Source of the DNA: Alphaproteobacteria bacterium
GTDB lineage: Bacteria; Pseudomonadota; Alphaproteobacteria; Ferrovibrionales; Ferrovibrionaceae
NCBI GenBank assembly: GCA_018336035.1
Contig: JAGXRD010000007.1
Coordinates: forward strand, 48,448 to 112,447
DNA: 64,000 nt
Direction: 5' to 3'
Part shown: positions 56,623 to 64,000 of the stretch, piece after piece
Layout: each line of letters opens with the position of its first letter
Numbering within the stretch: the first letter of the stretch is position 1
Notes under the pieces: generated by a model
The model's database searches: none
The model's input: the letters and a program-made list of their open reading frames with translations, nothing else
What the model was told of the DNA's origin: nothing
Translations under genes and position numbers: made by a program

Positions 56623-57740
56623 CAGGCGTCGCGGCTCTCGAAGTCGATGCGCGGATCGACCAGCACATACATCAGGTCGGAGATCAGGTTCACGATCAGG
56701 CCCAGCAAAGTGAAGATGAACAACGAGCCGAACATGATCGGATAGTCGCGCTTCAGTGCCGCCTCGAAGCCGAGCAGGCCCAGTCCATCGAGCGAGAAGA
56801 TCACCTCGATCAGCAGCGAGGAGGTGAACAGGATGCCGATGAAGGCGCCGGGGAAGCCGGCGATCACGATCAGCATGGCATTGCGGAAGATATGGCCATA
56901 GAGCACGCGGCGCTCGCTCAGGCCCTTGGCCCGGGCGGTGAGCACGTAAAGTTTGTTGATCTCTTCCATGAAGGAATTCTTCGTCAGCATCACCAGCCCG
57001 GCGAAGCCGCCGATCACCATGGCGGTCACCGGCAGCACGAGATGCCAGAAGTAATCCAGGATCTTGCCCATCAGGCTGAGCTGCGCCCAGTTGTCCGAGG
57101 TCAGGCCTCTCAAGGGGAACCACTGCACGAAGCTGCCGCCGGCGAACAGCACCACCAGCAGCACGGCAAACAGGAAACCGGGGATGGCATAGCCGACCAC
57201 GATGACGCCCGAGGTCCAGATATCGAAGCGGCTGCCGTCGCGCACCGCTTTGGCGATGCCGAGCGGGATGGAGATCAGGTAGACGATCAGCGTGGTCCAC
57301 AGGCCGAGCGAGATCGAGACCGGCAGTTTCTCGAGGATCAGTTCGGTCACCGGCCGGTCCTTGAAATAGCTGACGCCGAAATCGAGCTGGACATACTGCT
57401 TGAGCATCAGCCACAGGCGCTCATGCGCCGGCTTGTCGAAACCGAACTGCTTTTCGATCCGCTTGATGAATTCCGGGTCGAGGCCCTGGGCGCCACGATA
57501 GCGCGCGCTAGCTCCCTCGGCCGCCTGGGCAAAGGCGCCGCCGCCGACGGCACCCCCGGTTTCGCCGCCTGTGCCGCCCGATATGCGTGCGGTGCTGTCG
57601 GCCGCCGTGCCGGTGACCTGGGCGATCACCTGTTCGACCGGGCCGCCGGGCGCGAACTGCACGATGACGAAATTGATCACCATGATGCCGAGCAGGGTCG
57701 GCAGGATCAGCAGCAGGCGGCGGAGGATATAGGCAAGCAT
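56622..57740 (-). CDS. yejB: Peptide ABC importer permease (YejB type)
   Basis: 372 residues starting [36 protein letters not shown], the standard DppB/YejB first helix. A Gly/Thr-rich periplasmic loop (about 55-75), five further helices and the coupling loop ([33 protein letters not shown]) follow. The start lies five bases from the 269-bp inverted-repeat element, which separates it from the upstream binding-protein gene. An open reading upstream to 57839 is encoded by that element and is not part of the protein. Confidence 0.95.
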   Translation of the reverse strand: MLAYILRRLLLILPTLLGIMVINFVIVQFAPGGPVEQVIAQVTGTAADSTARISGGTGGETGGAVGGGAFAQAAEGASARYRGAQGLDPEFIKRIEKQFGFDKPAHERLWLMLKQYVQLDFGVSYFKDRPVTELILEKLPVSISLGLWTTLIVYLISIPLGIAKAVRDGSRFDIWTSGVIVVGYAIPGFLFAVLLVVLFAGGSFVQWFPLRGLTSDNWAQLSLMGKILDYFWHLVLPVTAMVIGGFAGLVMLTKNSFMEEINKLYVLTARAKGLSERRVLYGHIFRNAMLIVIAGFPGAFIGILFTSSLLIEVIFSLDGLGLLGFEAALKRDYPIMFGSLFIFTLLGLIVNLISDLMYVLVDPRIDFESRDA

Positions 57741-57744
57741 CGGG

Positions 57745-58013
57745 CTAGGGTCTGTATCCAATATGGCAGGGCCCGGGATCCGATCCGGTAAGGCCGAATG
57801 CAAGAAGGGAATTGCAGGTCGTAGTGGGGCTACGGCCAAAATTCCCGACGCAGCAGGCGGCCTTACCGGATCGGATCCTTCGGGCGATGGATATTTTTAG
57901 TCTGGCGTTGTCGAAAATCCTCACCGATGCCCCACATCGCTTTCGGATTTTCTCCTAGCCAGACTAAAAATATCCATCGTCACGGACCCTGCCATATTGG
58001 ATACAGACCCTAG
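57745..58013. mobile_element. 269-bp nested inverted-repeat element, MITE-like
   Basis: Perfect 27-bp terminal inverted repeats (57745-57771 and 57987-58013; ends CTAGGGTCTGTATCC / GGATACAGACCCTAG). Inside are two independent hairpins. Hairpin A has perfect 21-bp arms (57776-57796, 57858-57878) with inner GGGAATT/AATTCCC and CGTAG/CTACG stems. Hairpin B has perfect 22-bp arms (57885-57906, 57958-57979) with inner GAAAATCC/GGATTTTC and CGATG/CATCG stems. No protein is encoded. CTAG at both ends could be a 4-bp target duplication; removing one copy plus the element leaves a 12-bp gap between the flanking genes. Identity as a MITE is inference; the structure is directly seen. Confidence 0.7.
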
Positions 58014-58017
58014 TCTG

Positions 58018-59847
58018 TCATCTCTGGCGCGGCAAGTTCAATGCCTTGTCCCGGGCGGGATCGATCCACCATGTGTCGACCAGGCCGACATCGTAGAACG
58101 GCTTCTTCGCCGGGCGATGGAAGCGGTCCCAGTGGCCCAGCTTGAAGGTGCCGCTATACCAGTGCGGCACCACATACCAGCCCCACATCAGCAGGCGATC
58201 CAGCGCCCGGGTGGCGGCGCGCAGTTCATCGCGGTTGCGGGCTTTAACGATATGCTCGATCAGGTCGTCGGCGACGGGATCGTTGACGCCGGAGAAATTG
58301 AAGCTGCCCACCGTGCCGGCCGAACGCGAGGCCCAGTAATTCCGTTGCTCGATGCCGGGGGTGAGCGGCTGCACGAAGCGACGCGACATCACATCATAGT
58401 CAAAGCTGCGCATGCGGTTTTCAAATGTGGCGATATCGACCACGCGGATCGAGATGTCGATCCCGATCCGCTCCAGGTTGCGCGCGAAGGGATTGATGAT
58501 GCGCTGGAAGCTCGGCTCGTAGAGCATGAATTCCAGCACGAAGGGATTGCCCCTGGCATCGACCAGCTTGCCGTTGCTGATCTTCCAGCCGGCCTCCAGC
58601 AGCAGGGCTTGCGCCTTCTTCAGGTTGGCACGGTTGTTGCCCGAGCCGTCGGTCTGCGGCGGCTGGAATTCCTGCGTGAACAGTTCCGGCGGCAGGCGGT
58701 CACGATAAGGCGCGAGCAGTTCGATCTCGGCCGCCGAAGGCAGTCCGGTGGCGGCAAGGTCGGAATTCTCGAACATCGAGCGCGTACGCTTGTACAGCCC
58801 GTAGAACAGCGTCTTGTTGGCCCATTCATAGTCATAGGCCAGGTTGATCGCCTGCCGCACTCTGGCGTCGGCCAGATGCGGCTTGCGGCTATTGAGGAAC
58901 CAGGCCTGCACGCCCGATGGCGTTTCGTCCTTCAGCACCTCGCGCTTGACGCGGCCCTGATCGAAAGGCGGCTTGCCCTGATATCCGGTAGCCCAGACGC
59001 GGGCGATCACCTCTTCGCGGAAGTCGTATTCGCCGGCGAAGAAGGCTTCGACCGCGATATCGCGGTCGCGGTAATAATCGTCGCGATACCAGTTGAAGTT
59101 ATAGCGACCGCGATTGACCGGCAGGTCTTTCGCCCACCAGTCCTTCACGCGCTCATAGGTCAGGCTGCGGCCGGCATCAACGCGGCTGATTCGATACGGT
59201 CCGGAACCGGGGATCGGCTCGATGGTGGGGCTGGCGAAGTCGCGGCCGGCGAACCAGGCTTTCGGCAGGATCGGCAACTGCGCCACGGTCAGCGGCAGAT
59301 CGCGGCGGCTTTCGGTTTCGGCGAAGCGAAACACCACGCGCAACCGGCTTTCGGCAGTGATGCTGTCCACGTCACGCAGCACCAGCTGATAGACCGGATG
59401 ACCGTCCTTCTTGGCCGCCTCGAAAGTAAAGACCACATCCTCGGCGGTCACCGGCATGCCGTTGCTGAACTTCGCCTTCGGGTTGATGTTGAAGGCGACC
59501 CAGCTGCGATCCTCGGCCAGTTCGGCGCTTTCGGCCAGATCGGCATAGACCGCGTCGGGCTCATCCATGCCGCGCGCCATCAGGCCCTGGAAGGTCAGCG
59601 ACAGGTTACGCGCCATCACGCCTTTCAGGATCAGCGGATTGAGATTGTCGTAGGAGTCGAGCTGCCAGCTGCGCAGCTCGCCGCCCTTTGGCGCGTCGGG
59701 ATTGACGTAGTCGAAATGCTTAAAGCCGGGCGGATGTTTCAGGTCGCCGAAGGCCGATAAACCATGACGAGGCTGGGCCCAGGCAACAGGAGTGGCGACC
59801 GGTGCGATCAGGCAGGAAAGCAGGCAGATCGCGCCGAGCAGCTTCAC
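58018..59847 (-). CDS. Peptide ABC importer substrate-binding protein (YejA-like), paralogue 2
   Basis: 609 residues from GTG 59847 (AAGGGA upstream; GTGA overlap with the GNAT stop). Sec signal peptide KLLGAICLLSCLIAPVATPVAWAQ, then the extracellular binding family 5 body: FGDLKHPPGFKHFDYVNPDAPKGGELR, NPKAKFSNGMPVTAEDVVFTFEAAK, SGPYRISRVDAGRSLTYERVKDWWAKDLP. It binds oligopeptides in the periplasm for the YejBEF permease. It is related to the binding protein two genes upstream. A longer reading from 59910 would overlap the GNAT gene and is less likely. Confidence 0.92.
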   Translation of the reverse strand: MKLLGAICLLSCLIAPVATPVAWAQPRHGLSAFGDLKHPPGFKHFDYVNPDAPKGGELRSWQLDSYDNLNPLILKGVMARNLSLTFQGLMARGMDEPDAVYADLAESAELAEDRSWVAFNINPKAKFSNGMPVTAEDVVFTFEAAKKDGHPVYQLVLRDVDSITAESRLRVVFRFAETESRRDLPLTVAQLPILPKAWFAGRDFASPTIEPIPGSGPYRISRVDAGRSLTYERVKDWWAKDLPVNRGRYNFNWYRDDYYRDRDIAVEAFFAGEYDFREEVIARVWATGYQGKPPFDQGRVKREVLKDETPSGVQAWFLNSRKPHLADARVRQAINLAYDYEWANKTLFYGLYKRTRSMFENSDLAATGLPSAAEIELLAPYRDRLPPELFTQEFQPPQTDGSGNNRANLKKAQALLLEAGWKISNGKLVDARGNPFVLEFMLYEPSFQRIINPFARNLERIGIDISIRVVDIATFENRMRSFDYDVMSRRFVQPLTPGIEQRNYWASRSAGTVGSFNFSGVNDPVADDLIEHIVKARNRDELRAATRALDRLLMWGWYVVPHWYSGTFKLGHWDRFHRPAKKPFYDVGLVDTWWIDPARDKALNLPRQR

Positions 59848-60455
59848 GCCGATTGTCCCTTCACCAGCCGGTCGAGCCGGGACTGCAGATGCGTTTTCAC
59901 TGCCGGCCATTCATTCGGCAGGATGCTGAAGACGACCGTGTCGCGCATCGAACCGTTGGCGCCGAGCTGGTGGTTGCGCAGGATGCCGTCCTGCTTGGCG
60001 CCGAGCCGGGCGATGGCCTCGCGGCTCTGGTGGTTGAAGAAATGCGTGCGGAACTCGACGGCGATGCAATCCAGCTTTTCGAATGCGTATTCAAGCAGCA
60101 GAATCTTGCAGCGCGTATTCAGCGGCGAACGCTGCACGCTCTTGCGATACCAGGTCGAACCGATCTCGACGCGACGGTTGGCGGCATCGATATTCATATA
60201 GGTGGTCATGCCGACCGGCTTGGAGCCTTGCGTCTTGTCCAGCACGGTGAAAGGCAGCATGGAGCCTTTTTCGGCCAGGCCCAGCCGGCGGTCGATCTCG
60301 GCGGTCATGCCGTCCGGTTTCGGGATCAGCGTGTACCACAGGTTCCACAGCTCGCCGTCCTGCACGGCTTCCACCAGCGCCTCACGGTGATCGTGGCTCA
60401 GTGGGACTAACGCGACGCCGCTGTCTTCCAGGGTGACGGGCTTCAACCAGGTCAT
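59844..60455 (-). CDS. GNAT N-acetyltransferase (RimJ/RimL-like)
   Basis: 203 residues. VALVPLSHDHREALVEAVQDGELWNLWYTLIPKP opens the domain. MTTYMNIDAANRRVEIGSTWYRKSVQRSPLNTRCKILLLEYAFEKL covers the acceptor strand and the acetyl-CoA pyrophosphate loop region, and RTHFFNHQSREAIARLGAKQDGILRNHQL is the RimL-type C-terminal segment. It sits between the two binding-protein genes of the peptide importer with gaps of 7 bp and a 4-bp overlap, so it belongs to the operon. MccE, an immunity acetyltransferase for Yej-imported microcin C, is also RimL-like; that link is speculative. Confidence 0.88.
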   Translation of the reverse strand: MTWLKPVTLEDSGVALVPLSHDHREALVEAVQDGELWNLWYTLIPKPDGMTAEIDRRLGLAEKGSMLPFTVLDKTQGSKPVGMTTYMNIDAANRRVEIGSTWYRKSVQRSPLNTRCKILLLEYAFEKLDCIAVEFRTHFFNHQSREAIARLGAKQDGILRNHQLGANGSMRDTVVFSILPNEWPAVKTHLQSRLDRLVKGQSA

Positions 60456-60462
60456 GACGTCT

Positions 60463-62286
60463 TTACTGCCTGCTGTTGGAAAGTTTGGCGGCCTTGGCGG
60501 GATCGATCCACCAGGACATAAAGTCCACGCCGTTCTTGGGATTCTTCTCGGGCATGCCGAACTTGTCCCAATAGGCGATACGGTCCGCATTGTGACCCAG
60601 CGTGGGCGCGATATACCAGTTCCAGGTCAGCGCACGATCCAGCGCACGCACCGCCGGGATCAGCGCGGCACGCGAGGGGGCTGCAATCACGGCCTCGACC
60701 AGCGCGTCGATTGCTGGATTCTTGATGCCGGCATAGTTGCGACCGCCCGGATTGTCGGCGGCGGTCGAATGGAAATAGCTGCGCTGCTCGTTGCCCGGCG
60801 AATTCGACTGGCCCCAGCCGGAATAGATCACGTCGAAGTCGAAGCTGCGGAGGCGGTTGACATACTGCGCGCTGTCCACCGTACGCATGTTCAGCGTAAT
60901 CCCCAAACGCTGCAGCGCCTGCGCCCAGGGGCCGCCCATGCGTTCATAGGTGGCGTCGCGCAGCAGCAGCTCCAGCACGAAAGGCTCGCCTTTGGCATTC
61001 ACCAGCTTGCCGTTCTTGACCTCCCAGCCGGCCGCTTTCAGCAGCTGGGTCGCCTCGCGCAGGTTTTTGCGATCCTGGCCCGAGCCATCCGAACTCGGCG
61101 CCTTCCAGGCCGGACCGAAGACCTCTTTCGGCAGCTTGTCGCGCAGCGGCTCCAGCAGCTTCAGTTCGTCCGCGGAAGGCTCGTCGCGGGCGGCGAATTC
61201 GGAATTATCGAAATAGCTGTTCGGGTGGTAATAGGCACCATAGGCCATGTTCTTGTTGTACCACTCGAAGTCCCAGGCCAGCGCCAGCGCTTTGCGCACG
61301 CGCGCATCCTGGAACTTGTCGCGCCGGGTATTGAAGATGAAACCGCCGATGCCGCCGGGGCGTTCATGCTTGAATTCCTGCTTCTTCGCCAGGCCCTGCG
61401 TCATGGCGGGGAAGTCGTAGAAGACCGACCATTCGCGTGCGCTGTTCTCGCCACGGAAATCATACTGGCCGGATTTGAAGGCTTCGCGCGCCACCGTCTG
61501 ATCGCGATAGACGTCGTAGCGGATGCGGTCGAAATTATAGCGCCCCTTGTTGAGCGGCAGGTCCTTGGCCCACCAGTCGTTGCGGCGCGTATAGGTGATG
61601 GTGCGGTTGGGCTCGACGCTCTCGATGCGATAGGGGCCTGAGCCTTCCCACTTTTCCAGCGTCACCTTGTCGAAGCCGCGCTTTTCCCAGTCGGCTTTCT
61701 GCAGCACCGGCAACTGGCCCATGATCTGCGGCAGTTCGCGGTTTTTAGGCCCGCTGAAATGGAACTTCACCTTGCGCGGCGAGAGCACTTCGGCCTTCTG
61801 CACATTGGCGTAATAATGCTGCAGCATCGGCTCGCCGTTCAGCTTGATCTGTTCGAAGCTCCAGGCCACGTCCTCGGCGGTGATCGGTCTGCCATTGGCC
61901 CATTTCGCCTCGGCGCGCAGGTTGAAGACGATCCAGCTCAGGTCGTCGGGCACTTCCACCGTCTCGGCGATCAGGCCGTATTCCGACAGGTCGTCATCCG
62001 GCGGCGAGGACATCAGCGTCTCGTAGACCATGCCAAGGCCCGGTGCTTCGTCGCCTTTCGGAATGAAGGGATTGAGGCTGTCGAAGCCGGCCGGCGTGGA
62101 CAGCTTGAGTTCGCCGCCCTTGGGCGCGTTCACATTCACATAATCGAGCTGTGTGAAGCCGGCTGGATATTTCGGCGCGTCACCCAGCGTGAGGGCATGG
62201 CTGACTTTTCCAGACTGGGCTTGAGCGGAGATGGGTGCGGACAGTGCGAGCGCGAGAAGGGCGGCGGGCAGCAGTACGGATCGCAT
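60463..62286 (-). CDS. Peptide ABC importer substrate-binding protein (YejA-like), paralogue 1
   Basis: 607 residues with signal peptide MRSVLLPAALLALALSAPISAQA. Binding-protein family 5 motifs are the same as in its downstream paralogue (AKWANGRPITAEDVAWSFEQIK, WEGSGPYRIESVEPNRTITYTRRNDWWAKDLPLNKGRYNFD). First of the binding proteins in the operon, 19 bp after the HisN-type gene. Two binding proteins sharing one permease suggest differing peptide specificities. Confidence 0.93.
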   Translation of the reverse strand: MRSVLLPAALLALALSAPISAQAQSGKVSHALTLGDAPKYPAGFTQLDYVNVNAPKGGELKLSTPAGFDSLNPFIPKGDEAPGLGMVYETLMSSPPDDDLSEYGLIAETVEVPDDLSWIVFNLRAEAKWANGRPITAEDVAWSFEQIKLNGEPMLQHYYANVQKAEVLSPRKVKFHFSGPKNRELPQIMGQLPVLQKADWEKRGFDKVTLEKWEGSGPYRIESVEPNRTITYTRRNDWWAKDLPLNKGRYNFDRIRYDVYRDQTVAREAFKSGQYDFRGENSAREWSVFYDFPAMTQGLAKKQEFKHERPGGIGGFIFNTRRDKFQDARVRKALALAWDFEWYNKNMAYGAYYHPNSYFDNSEFAARDEPSADELKLLEPLRDKLPKEVFGPAWKAPSSDGSGQDRKNLREATQLLKAAGWEVKNGKLVNAKGEPFVLELLLRDATYERMGGPWAQALQRLGITLNMRTVDSAQYVNRLRSFDFDVIYSGWGQSNSPGNEQRSYFHSTAADNPGGRNYAGIKNPAIDALVEAVIAAPSRAALIPAVRALDRALTWNWYIAPTLGHNADRIAYWDKFGMPEKNPKNGVDFMSWWIDPAKAAKLSNSRQ

Positions 62287-62305
62287 CAGTTTGCTCCAGT
62301 CAGCG

Positions 62306-63106
62306 TCACACTCCGGACAGGTAGTCCATGGCCGCCTGGTGCAGCGCCGGATTTGCCGCAGCCAGAACGCGGGAACGGCCCCGCATATCGAGCGGCTGGC
62401 CTTCCCAGTCGGTGATCACGCCACCGGCACCGGCCACAATCGGCGTCAGCGCGGCATAATCGTAAGGCTGCATCCGGCCATCCATCGCGATGTCGGCGAA
62501 ACCTGACGTCAGCATACCATAGGCAATGCAGTCGCCGGACATACGATTGATGCGGCAGGCCTTTCGCAATTTCGTGAACGCGGCCAGCTCGGCCTCGCTG
62601 AAACTGTCGACATAGGTGGTCATCAATACGGCATCTTTGAGGCTGCGCTGTGCATGGGTGCGGGCGGGCTTGCCGTTGAATTCGGTCGGGCGGCCGGCGG
62701 CGCCGATCCAGCGGTCGCTCATGATCGGCTGGTCGATCACGCCCAGCACCGGGCGGTTCTCGAAGGTCAGTGCGATCAGCGTGCCGAAGATCGGCAGGCC
62801 GGAGACAAAGCTCTTGGTGCCGTCGATCGGATCGAGGATCCAGCGCCAGGGCGAGTCATCACGGACCTGGCCGAATTCCTCGCCGAAAATGCCATGATCG
62901 GGATATTGCGCCTCAATGGCCTGGCGCATGGCGGCTTCGGCATTGCGGTCGGCGATGGTGACGGGCGAGGCATCGGCCTTGCTGATCACATCGAAGCCGG
63001 TGCGGAAATGCGGCCGGATCTCGGCGCGGGCCAGCTCGGCCAGATGGTGCGCGAAGGCGACCAGTTCATCAGCTTTGGATGCAAAAAGGGCCGGGATGTC
63101 GGTCAT
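62306..63106 (-). CDS. hisN: Inositol-monophosphatase-family phosphatase, HisN-type histidinol-phosphatase
   Basis: 266 residues. Metal-binding and catalytic motifs of the family: GIFGEEFG (Glu), WILDPIDGTKSFVSG (DPIDGT) and MQPYDYAALTPIVAGAGGVITDWEG (the second metal-binding Asp region). The GTKSFV(S/T)GLP variant and length match HisN-type histidinol-phosphatases in Alphaproteobacteria; inositol-phosphate or 3'-phosphoadenosine activity is not excluded. Its ATG lies in the loop of a terminator-like hairpin. The peptide-importer operon follows 19 bp after its stop. Confidence 0.88.
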   Translation of the reverse strand: MTDIPALFASKADELVAFAHHLAELARAEIRPHFRTGFDVISKADASPVTIADRNAEAAMRQAIEAQYPDHGIFGEEFGQVRDDSPWRWILDPIDGTKSFVSGLPIFGTLIALTFENRPVLGVIDQPIMSDRWIGAAGRPTEFNGKPARTHAQRSLKDAVLMTTYVDSFSEAELAAFTKLRKACRINRMSGDCIAYGMLTSGFADIAMDGRMQPYDYAALTPIVAGAGGVITDWEGQPLDMRGRSRVLAAANPALHQAAMDYLSGV

Positions 63107-63124
63107 GACAGGTCCCGGCCCTTT
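63085..63124 (-). terminator. Terminator-like hairpin whose loop contains the hisN start codon
   Basis: AAAGGGCCGGGA (63085-63096) pairs with TCCCGGCCCTTT (63113-63124), with an inner TGTC/GACA extension. On the minus strand a T-run of five follows. It lies 16 bp past the cytochrome c stop and fits its intrinsic terminator, yet hisN ATG (63106) is in the loop, so it could also limit hisN expression. Confidence 0.65.
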
Positions 63125-63140
63125 GAAAGTGAATGCTCGA

Positions 63141-63683
63141 TCAATTCGGCAGCGGCTTCGGGCTGTCCGACAGGCTGCGCAGATAGGCGATCAGGTCGCC
63201 ACGCTCCTTGGCGCTCTTCGAACCAGCATAGGCCATCTTGGTGCCCGGGGCATAGGCCTTCGGGTTCTTCAGGAAGGCGTAGAGGCTGTCATAGGTCCAT
63301 TCGCCGCCGGTCTTCTTCAGGCCGTCGGAATAGGCGAAGCCAGCCATGTGGCCCTTCGGCGCCATCACGATCTCATAAAGATTCGGACCGACCTTGGACG
63401 GGCCGCCCTTGTCCACGCTGTGGCAGGAGGCACATTTGCCGAAGGCCTTCTTGCCGGCATCGACATTGGCCGAGGCCAGAACGGTGGCGACCGGCGGATC
63501 CTGCTCTTCGACCTTGGCGGCGCCGCCCGCGGCGGGGGCCTCTTCGGCCACTTCGATCTTGAAGGCATTCTCGGCGAGCTTCTTGGGCGCGATCAGCATG
63601 TTGCCAACCTGGCTGACGCCCATGATGATCAGCAGGCAGAACAGGACTGCGCCGGCGATCTTGTTGAGCTCGAAACTATTCAT
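63141..63683 (-). CDS. cycM: Membrane-anchored class I cytochrome c (CycM-like)
   Basis: 180 residues. An uncleaved N-terminal anchor (KIAGAVLFCLLIIMGVSQVGNMLI, about 8-31) is followed by an Ala/Glu linker (40-72) and one c-type heme motif CASCH (about residue 84-88) in KKAFGKCASCHSVDKGGPSKVGPNL. The axial Met is in the GTKMAYAG loop. It carries electrons between the bc1 complex and terminal oxidase on the periplasmic face. Divergent from kdsB, a common alphaproteobacterial arrangement. Confidence 0.93.
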   Translation of the reverse strand: MNSFELNKIAGAVLFCLLIIMGVSQVGNMLIAPKKLAENAFKIEVAEEAPAAGGAAKVEEQDPPVATVLASANVDAGKKAFGKCASCHSVDKGGPSKVGPNLYEIVMAPKGHMAGFAYSDGLKKTGGEWTYDSLYAFLKNPKAYAPGTKMAYAGSKSAKERGDLIAYLRSLSDSPKPLPN

Positions 63684-63915
63684 TGGGTCGGACTCCCGGG
63701 AACGGCATGCTGGTAGGGCCGTGAAACGGCTGGAAAATCGCCGGGAGATTACCGGCTTCCCCGACCCGTTCGCAACCCGTATATATCCGCACCAGTTGGG
63801 CCTGCGGCGGCTCCGGCTGCGGCGAAGTGCCGCACCGGGATGGTGCCTGGGACAACGCCGAGGCCGGTTCCCCCTGCCTCTCCGATCTTGCTGCTATTTC
63901 AAGGCTTAAATCTGA
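63684..63915. promoter_or_regulatory. Divergent cycM / kdsB intergenic region
   Basis: 232 bp without a gene. It includes an AT-rich TATATATCC patch (63780-63788) within an otherwise GC-rich stretch, placed to serve as the cycM -10 region about 100 bp from its start, and a TTAAAT just before kdsB. No operator or terminator is clear. Confidence 0.3.
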
Positions 63916-64000
63916 ATGTCCGCTGCGACTCCGAAAAACCCCATCGTCCTGATCCCGTCGCGGCTCGCCTCCACCCGGCTGCCCGACAAGCCGCTGGCCG
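63916..64000 (+). CDS. kdsB: 3-deoxy-manno-octulosonate cytidylyltransferase (5' end only)
   Basis: The first 28 codons read MSAATPKNPIVLIPSRLAST, then RLPDKPLA, and run off the window. The IPSRLASTRLPDKPL segment is the nucleotide-binding start of KdsB, which activates Kdo as CMP-Kdo for lipopolysaccharide inner core synthesis. Divergent from the cytochrome c gene. Confidence 0.92.
   Translation, partial: MSAATPKNPIVLIPSRLASTRLPDKPLA

Noticed and set aside
57741..57839. N-terminal extension of YejB to 57839
   Set aside because: The added residues are encoded by the inverted-repeat element and do not resemble the family; [10 protein letters not shown] is the standard start.

Overview
This window comes from a GC-rich alphaproteobacterial chromosome, most likely from a Rhodospirillales-like lineage. 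I infer this from the ahcY / HPr / EIIA / HprK / ChvG-ChvI neighbourhood, the sucCDAB-lpd cluster, the short kinase-only HprK, the FtsK and LolA types, and the divergent cytochrome c / kdsB pair. There is no rRNA operon, CRISPR array, prophage or complete insertion sequence. One tRNA gene is present. Most of the window is ordinary core genome.

Layout. 1-8208 (minus): a DivL-like multi-PAS histidine kinase (cut by the window edge), ahcY behind an AT-rich palindromic operator, the nitrogen/carbon-type phosphorelay HPr-EIIA, RapZ, HprK and the ChvG/ChvI envelope-stress two-component system. 8343-15132: a DUF2306 membrane protein, an ABC exporter pair, a small MscS channel followed by a patatin phospholipase, tRNA-Phe, and a large MscS channel. 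15136-19596: a 59-residue unknown, a secreted phytase-like esterase behind a four-unit Pho-box-like array, and a compact three-gene operon (stand-alone E2-type acyltransferase, cytochrome P450, unknown). 19896-30381: aminotransferase, FtsK, a TetR regulator divergent from a thiolase - glutathione-dependent formaldehyde oxidation cluster (frmA, fghA), an alpha/beta hydrolase, a chlorite-dismutase-family protein lacking a standard start codon, a YbjQ protein and LolA.

30638-38694 is the TCA block sucC-sucD-sucA-sucB-[ABM-like]-lpdA, which ends in a strong terminator. 38759-52933 is a mixed stretch: transporters, a Tat-exported lipoprotein hydrolase, an M20 amidohydrolase, a lower-GC orphan membrane gene, an HvfB/HvfC-type (DUF692/DUF2063) pair without a visible precursor peptide, DUF3750, XerC, DUF484, a transaldolase-like aldolase, PriA and a small lipoprotein. 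53032-63106 (minus) is a Yej-type peptide ABC importer operon with two paralogous binding proteins, a GNAT enzyme between them, both permeases, a double ATPase, GhrA at the end and a HisN-type phosphatase at the front. 63141-64000 holds a membrane-anchored cytochrome c and the first codons of kdsB.

The most striking unexplained structure is a 269-bp element at 57745-58013 between a binding-protein gene and yejB. It has perfect 27-bp terminal inverted repeats bounded by CTAG and encloses two perfect long hairpins (21- and 22-bp outer stems), each with further nested stems. It looks like a recent MITE-type insertion into a 12-bp intercistronic gap. Other points are a Shine-Dalgarno-sequestering hairpin before frmA, an intrinsic-terminator-like hairpin whose loop contains the hisN start codon, and an apparent AUA start in the chlorite-dismutase-like gene.
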